64,000 nt of DNA from DASPHG01 sp963849605. Lineage in GTDB: Bacteria > Actinomycetota > Thermoleophilia > Solirubrobacterales > Thermoleophilaceae. Position 1 is the stretch's first letter. Every line of letters starts with the position of its first letter. The notes under the pieces are model-generated. The model saw only the letters and a list, made by a program, of their open reading frames with translations. It ran no database searches and was not told where the DNA came from. The position numbers and the translations under genes were made by a program. Positions 61,936 through 64,000 of this stretch are shown one piece after another. The stretch is taken from assembly GCA_963849605.1 (NCBI GenBank), contig CAWKHX010000015.1, forward strand, positions 1,240,001 to 1,304,000, given 5' to 3'.

Positions 61936-62414
61936 TCCAGCTCGTCCCGCAGCTTCCGTAGCGAGCGGTAGACGCGCCCCTCGATCCGCGGCAGCGGCTG
62001 CTTCAGCAGCTTCGCGATTTCCGGCACGCTTAGCTCGCCGCCGAAGCGGAGCGCGATCGCCTCGCGCTCCTCGTCGCTCAGAACCCGCAGCGCGCGCTGG
62101 ATCTCGTCCCGGCGCTCGACCGCCGTCAGCTCGTCCGGCGCGCCGGCGCGCTCGTGCGGCATCCGCGCGAGCGCCCGCGCCTCGCTCTTGCTACGGCGGG
62201 CGCTGTCGCGCAGGAGGTTGAGCGCGATCGTGTACAGCCATGTCTTCTCGCTGGCCTTGCGGGGGTCGAAGCGCTTCCTGGCGCGTAGGGCCCGCTCGAA
62301 CGTGTCCGCCAGGAGGTCCTCGGCCAGGGCCGGATCGCCGGTCCTATAGGCGAGAAAGCCGAACAGCGGCTGGGCGTGTTCCTCGTAGAGGCGCTCGAAA
62401 TCATCCCGCCGCAT
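61932..62414 (-). CDS. ECF-type RNA polymerase sigma factor
   Basis: 160 residues from ATG 62414. Region 2 (FERLYEEHAQPLFGFLAYRTGDPALAEDLLADTFERAL) and region 4 (ALRVLSDEEREAIALRFGGELSVPEIAKLL) are clear with a short linker, as in ECF sigma factors. No anti-sigma with a zinc motif adjoins; the LPxTG-tailed gene on its other side begins with a helical cytoplasmic segment that might serve as one. Two copies of a matching promoter motif flank it. Confidence 0.9.
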   Translation of the reverse strand: MRRDDFERLYEEHAQPLFGFLAYRTGDPALAEDLLADTFERALRARKRFDPRKASEKTWLYTIALNLLRDSARRSKSEARALARMPHERAGAPDELTAVERRDEIQRALRVLSDEEREAIALRFGGELSVPEIAKLLKQPLPRIEGRVYRSLRKLRDELD

Positions 62415-62423
62415 CACTGGTAA

Positions 62424-62448
62424 GGAATACCTCGGAATGTTCGTATAA
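62424..62448 (+). promoter_or_regulatory. Promoter-like motif, copy 2 (GGRAT ... CGTATAA)
   Basis: GGAAT at 62424 and CGTATAA at 62442, again 18 bases apart, just before the ribosome site AAGGAG and ATG 62456. Shared with copy 1 at 61663. Expected for an autoregulated sigma factor of the ECF class. Confidence 0.5.
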
Positions 62449-62455
62449 AGGAGAG

Positions 62456-62953
62456 ATGGACAGGAATTCGCACGACCTGACCGGCGATTTGGAGGCTGTC
62501 GCAAGGCGGCTTCGGAACGATCGTCCGCAGATCACAGGACTCGAGCTCGACCGCGTGAAGCGGCGGGCGATCTCCCAGGCTTCGGCCCCTGCTGGCTCCT
62601 GGCGTCCACAGAAGGGACTCTTCATGAAGCCTCGTATCGCAATTGCTCTCGTGCTCGCCATCGGCCTGCTCACCAGCGGGACCGGCGCGACGCTGGCGGT
62701 CATCTCGGAATCGGGCAGCGCCGCTACGGTCCAGTACCCGGACCTGAAGCCCAAGGAGTCGGTCAATCCCGGCGTGCTCGGCTCGGACCCGGGTGGCGGA
62801 GCCGCGGTGCAGGAAGAGCAGCAGGTCGCCACGGGTGGCAGTGAGCTCCCGTTCACCGGCTTCCTCGCGATTCCCCTCCTGGTCGTGGGCGTTGCCTTCC
62901 TCGTGACGGGCGGCGTGCTGCGCTCCCGCTCGAGCGGCGACAAGACCGACTGA
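62456..62953 (+). CDS. LPxTG-tailed protein with a cytoplasmic-type N terminus
   Basis: 165 residues, AAGGAG site before ATG 62456. Residues 1-55 are soluble and helical (DLTGDLEAVARRLRNDRPQI, then ELDRVKRRA). Then one membrane helix (about residues 60-80), an outer stretch with PG-rich sequence, then ELPFTGF, a second helix and a basic tail RSRSSGDK, the arrangement of an LPxTG cell-wall sorting signal. The N-terminal part resembles the cytoplasmic segment of anti-sigma factors without a zinc motif. It is divergent from the sigma gene. A hairpin follows. Confidence 0.72.
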   Translation: MDRNSHDLTGDLEAVARRLRNDRPQITGLELDRVKRRAISQASAPAGSWRPQKGLFMKPRIAIALVLAIGLLTSGTGATLAVISESGSAATVQYPDLKPKESVNPGVLGSDPGGGAAVQEEQQVATGGSELPFTGFLAIPLLVVGVAFLVTGGVLRSRSSGDKTD

Positions 62954-62964
62954 GTCGCGACTCA
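62951..62964. repeat. 14-bp perfect palindrome at the stop codon
   Basis: TGAGTCGCGACTCA starts at the stop codon of the LPxTG gene. It may be a protein-binding dyad or part of the termination region. Confidence 0.45.
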
Positions 62965-62966
62965 GC

Positions 62967-64000
62967 TCACTGGATTGGAAGGCGGGCCTTCAGGGCCCGC
63001 CTTTTCCATTTCTCGGGGTCGTTCGTCGACGCGAACGCCTCCTCGGCATCGATCGTGCGCGGTTCGCGGGGGTTGAGCCGGCGCGCCTCCTCGATCTCGG
63101 CGCGCGGATTCTCGCCCTCGGCCCCCAGGACGAGCGCCAGCCCGTAGTGGTAGACCCAGTTGTTCGGGTCGCGCTCGACCGCGCCCAGCATCATTCGCTC
63201 CGCGAGCACGTTGTCGCCGAGGCGGACGTCGCAGAAGGCCAGGATCGCGTACGGCTCCGGCCGCGCGCCGAGCGCCGACGTCGCCGACAGCGCCTTGTCG
63301 ATCGCGGTGTCGCAGTCGCCGGCCTTGAAGGCGGTCACGCTGTCGCGCAGGCGCGCGTCGGCGATCGCATTGAGCATGGGCGTGACCACGAGCGCGAGCA
63401 CGACGAGCGCCGCGACCACCCGCGCGATCCGCGACGGCGCCACCAGTCGGCGTCTCAGGCGCGCCGGGCGGCCTGGCCAGGGCGATCCCGCCCGCGGCGA
63501 ACAGCCACGCGGTCACCGCCGGCAGCTCCCATACCCAGTCCTGCGCCGCATGGAGCGCCCACACACACCCTGCGATGAAGAGCGCGGACCAGAGACCGCG
63601 CCCGTGGCCGCCGGCGCGCATGCCCAGCGCCACGAGGATCCCGCCCAGCGCCAGCACGAGCAGCACGCCGCCGACCAGCCCGAGCTCGGACAGCGTTTCG
63701 AGGTACAGCGAGTGCCCGTCGCGCACCGTGAAGTCGGATGGGCGGTTCTGCGCCCACGTCAGCTCGTAGGTGCCGGCACCCGTGCCCTTCAGGGGGTCGC
63801 TGCTGAACGCGTCGATCGCCTCTTCCCAGTGCTGGATGCGCCCGTTGTTGCCCACGGCGGTCAGGCGTTCGCGCGCGTCCTCGCTCGCTCGGATCACGTC
63901 GCCCTCCTTGAACTTCTCGTACTGGCGCGAGATCCGGTCGTTCATGTCGAACGCGATCCACGCCGTCCCCGCCGCGAGCAGAAGGACACCCGCGGTCGTC
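62967..64000 (-). CDS. O-antigen ligase/polymerase (WzyC-like) protein, partial and needing one frame correction
   Basis: The gene enters from the right edge. The first part has membrane helices and the WzyC signature PLKGTGAGTYELTWAQN and DGHSLYLETLSELGLVGG, then more helices. Near plus-strand 63466-63468 (a GGG) one base must be skipped; then it reads RRRLVAPSRIARVVAALVVLAL and a C-terminal domain with TPR-like repeats (AIDKALSATSALG, AERMMLGAVERDPNNWVYHYGLALV). Ends at 62967. Probably polymerises or ligates a surface polysaccharide. The N terminus is outside the window. Confidence 0.78.
62979..63005 (+). terminator. Rho-independent terminator after the LPxTG gene
   Basis: AAGGCGGGCC at 62979-62988, loop TTCAG, and GGCCCGCCTT at 62994-63003, followed by TTTT (63002-63005). 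A 10-bp GC stem with a T run. It overlaps the 3' end of the leftward polysaccharide gene, so that gene's last codons are inside the stem. Confidence 0.85.

Overview
The window is GC-rich DNA packed with genes and looks like the chromosome of a deep-branching actinobacterium. I would guess class Thermoleophilia (Solirubrobacterales-like); this is inferred from gene content and protein style, not from a marker-gene search. About 75 protein genes, two tRNAs and one small tRNA-anchored insertion can be supported. Many genes overlap their neighbour by four bases (NTGA), so most clusters probably work as translationally coupled operons.

Region by region. 1-5.6 kb: a nucleotidyltransferase-kinase fusion, YjbQ, a short-chain dehydrogenase, a phosphodiester glycosidase, a glycosyltransferase and a YgjP-type metallopeptidase. 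5.6-11.9 kb: two divergent operons share a promoter carrying two tandem dyads. One encodes an ABC exporter plus a copper protein; the other a class III cyclase, a P450 and a TetR regulator. 12-15.4 kb: ppa, uppP, membrane proteins and a phosphoesterase lipoprotein. 15.4-18.1 kb: Tad-pilus-like pseudopilins ending in a TadG-VanY-lytic transglycosylase fusion. 18.2-23.5 kb: small genes, a secreted matrixin, a MaoC protein, uvrC, rapZ and a VOC protein. 23.6-29.2 kb: the glycolytic operon gap-pgk-tpiA-gpmI-tgt. 29.3-35.4 kb: an HTH protein, a Ser/Thr kinase with its lipoprotein and phosphoesterase, an M48 protease, DUF3467, rlmH and argS. 35.5-38.1 kb: cytochrome c maturation genes (ccdA, a CcmH-like gene, a TlpA-like gene) with two START-like proteins between them.

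38.2-40.0 kb holds a 1.7 kb insertion bounded by a perfect 48-bp repeat of the 3' half of tRNA-Gly(CCC). It carries a collagen-like surface protein, a small unknown gene and a transposase remnant. 40-56 kb is a mixed set: cupredoxin lipoproteins, a methyltransferase, enoyl-CoA hydratase, a flavin-type oxidoreductase, a subtilase, a second P450, a PKD-repeat protein, tRNA-Arg(CCG), an HD hydrolase, a secreted esterase and a thiolase. 56-64 kb: membrane proteins, a 1,259-residue coiled-coil protein with a C-terminal PH-like domain, a Gfo/Idh oxidoreductase, an ECF sigma factor flanked by two copies of one promoter-like motif, an LPxTG-tailed protein and a polysaccharide polymerase/ligase cut by the window edge.

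A feature that affects the whole annotation: ten otherwise well-conserved genes need single-base frame corrections, nearly all equivalent to one surplus base (length 3n+1). They include gpmI, the tlpA-like gene, the TadG-VanY fusion and the coiled-coil gene. This fits indel errors in the assembly better than gene decay, so these genes are annotated as one CDS each with the shift position given.
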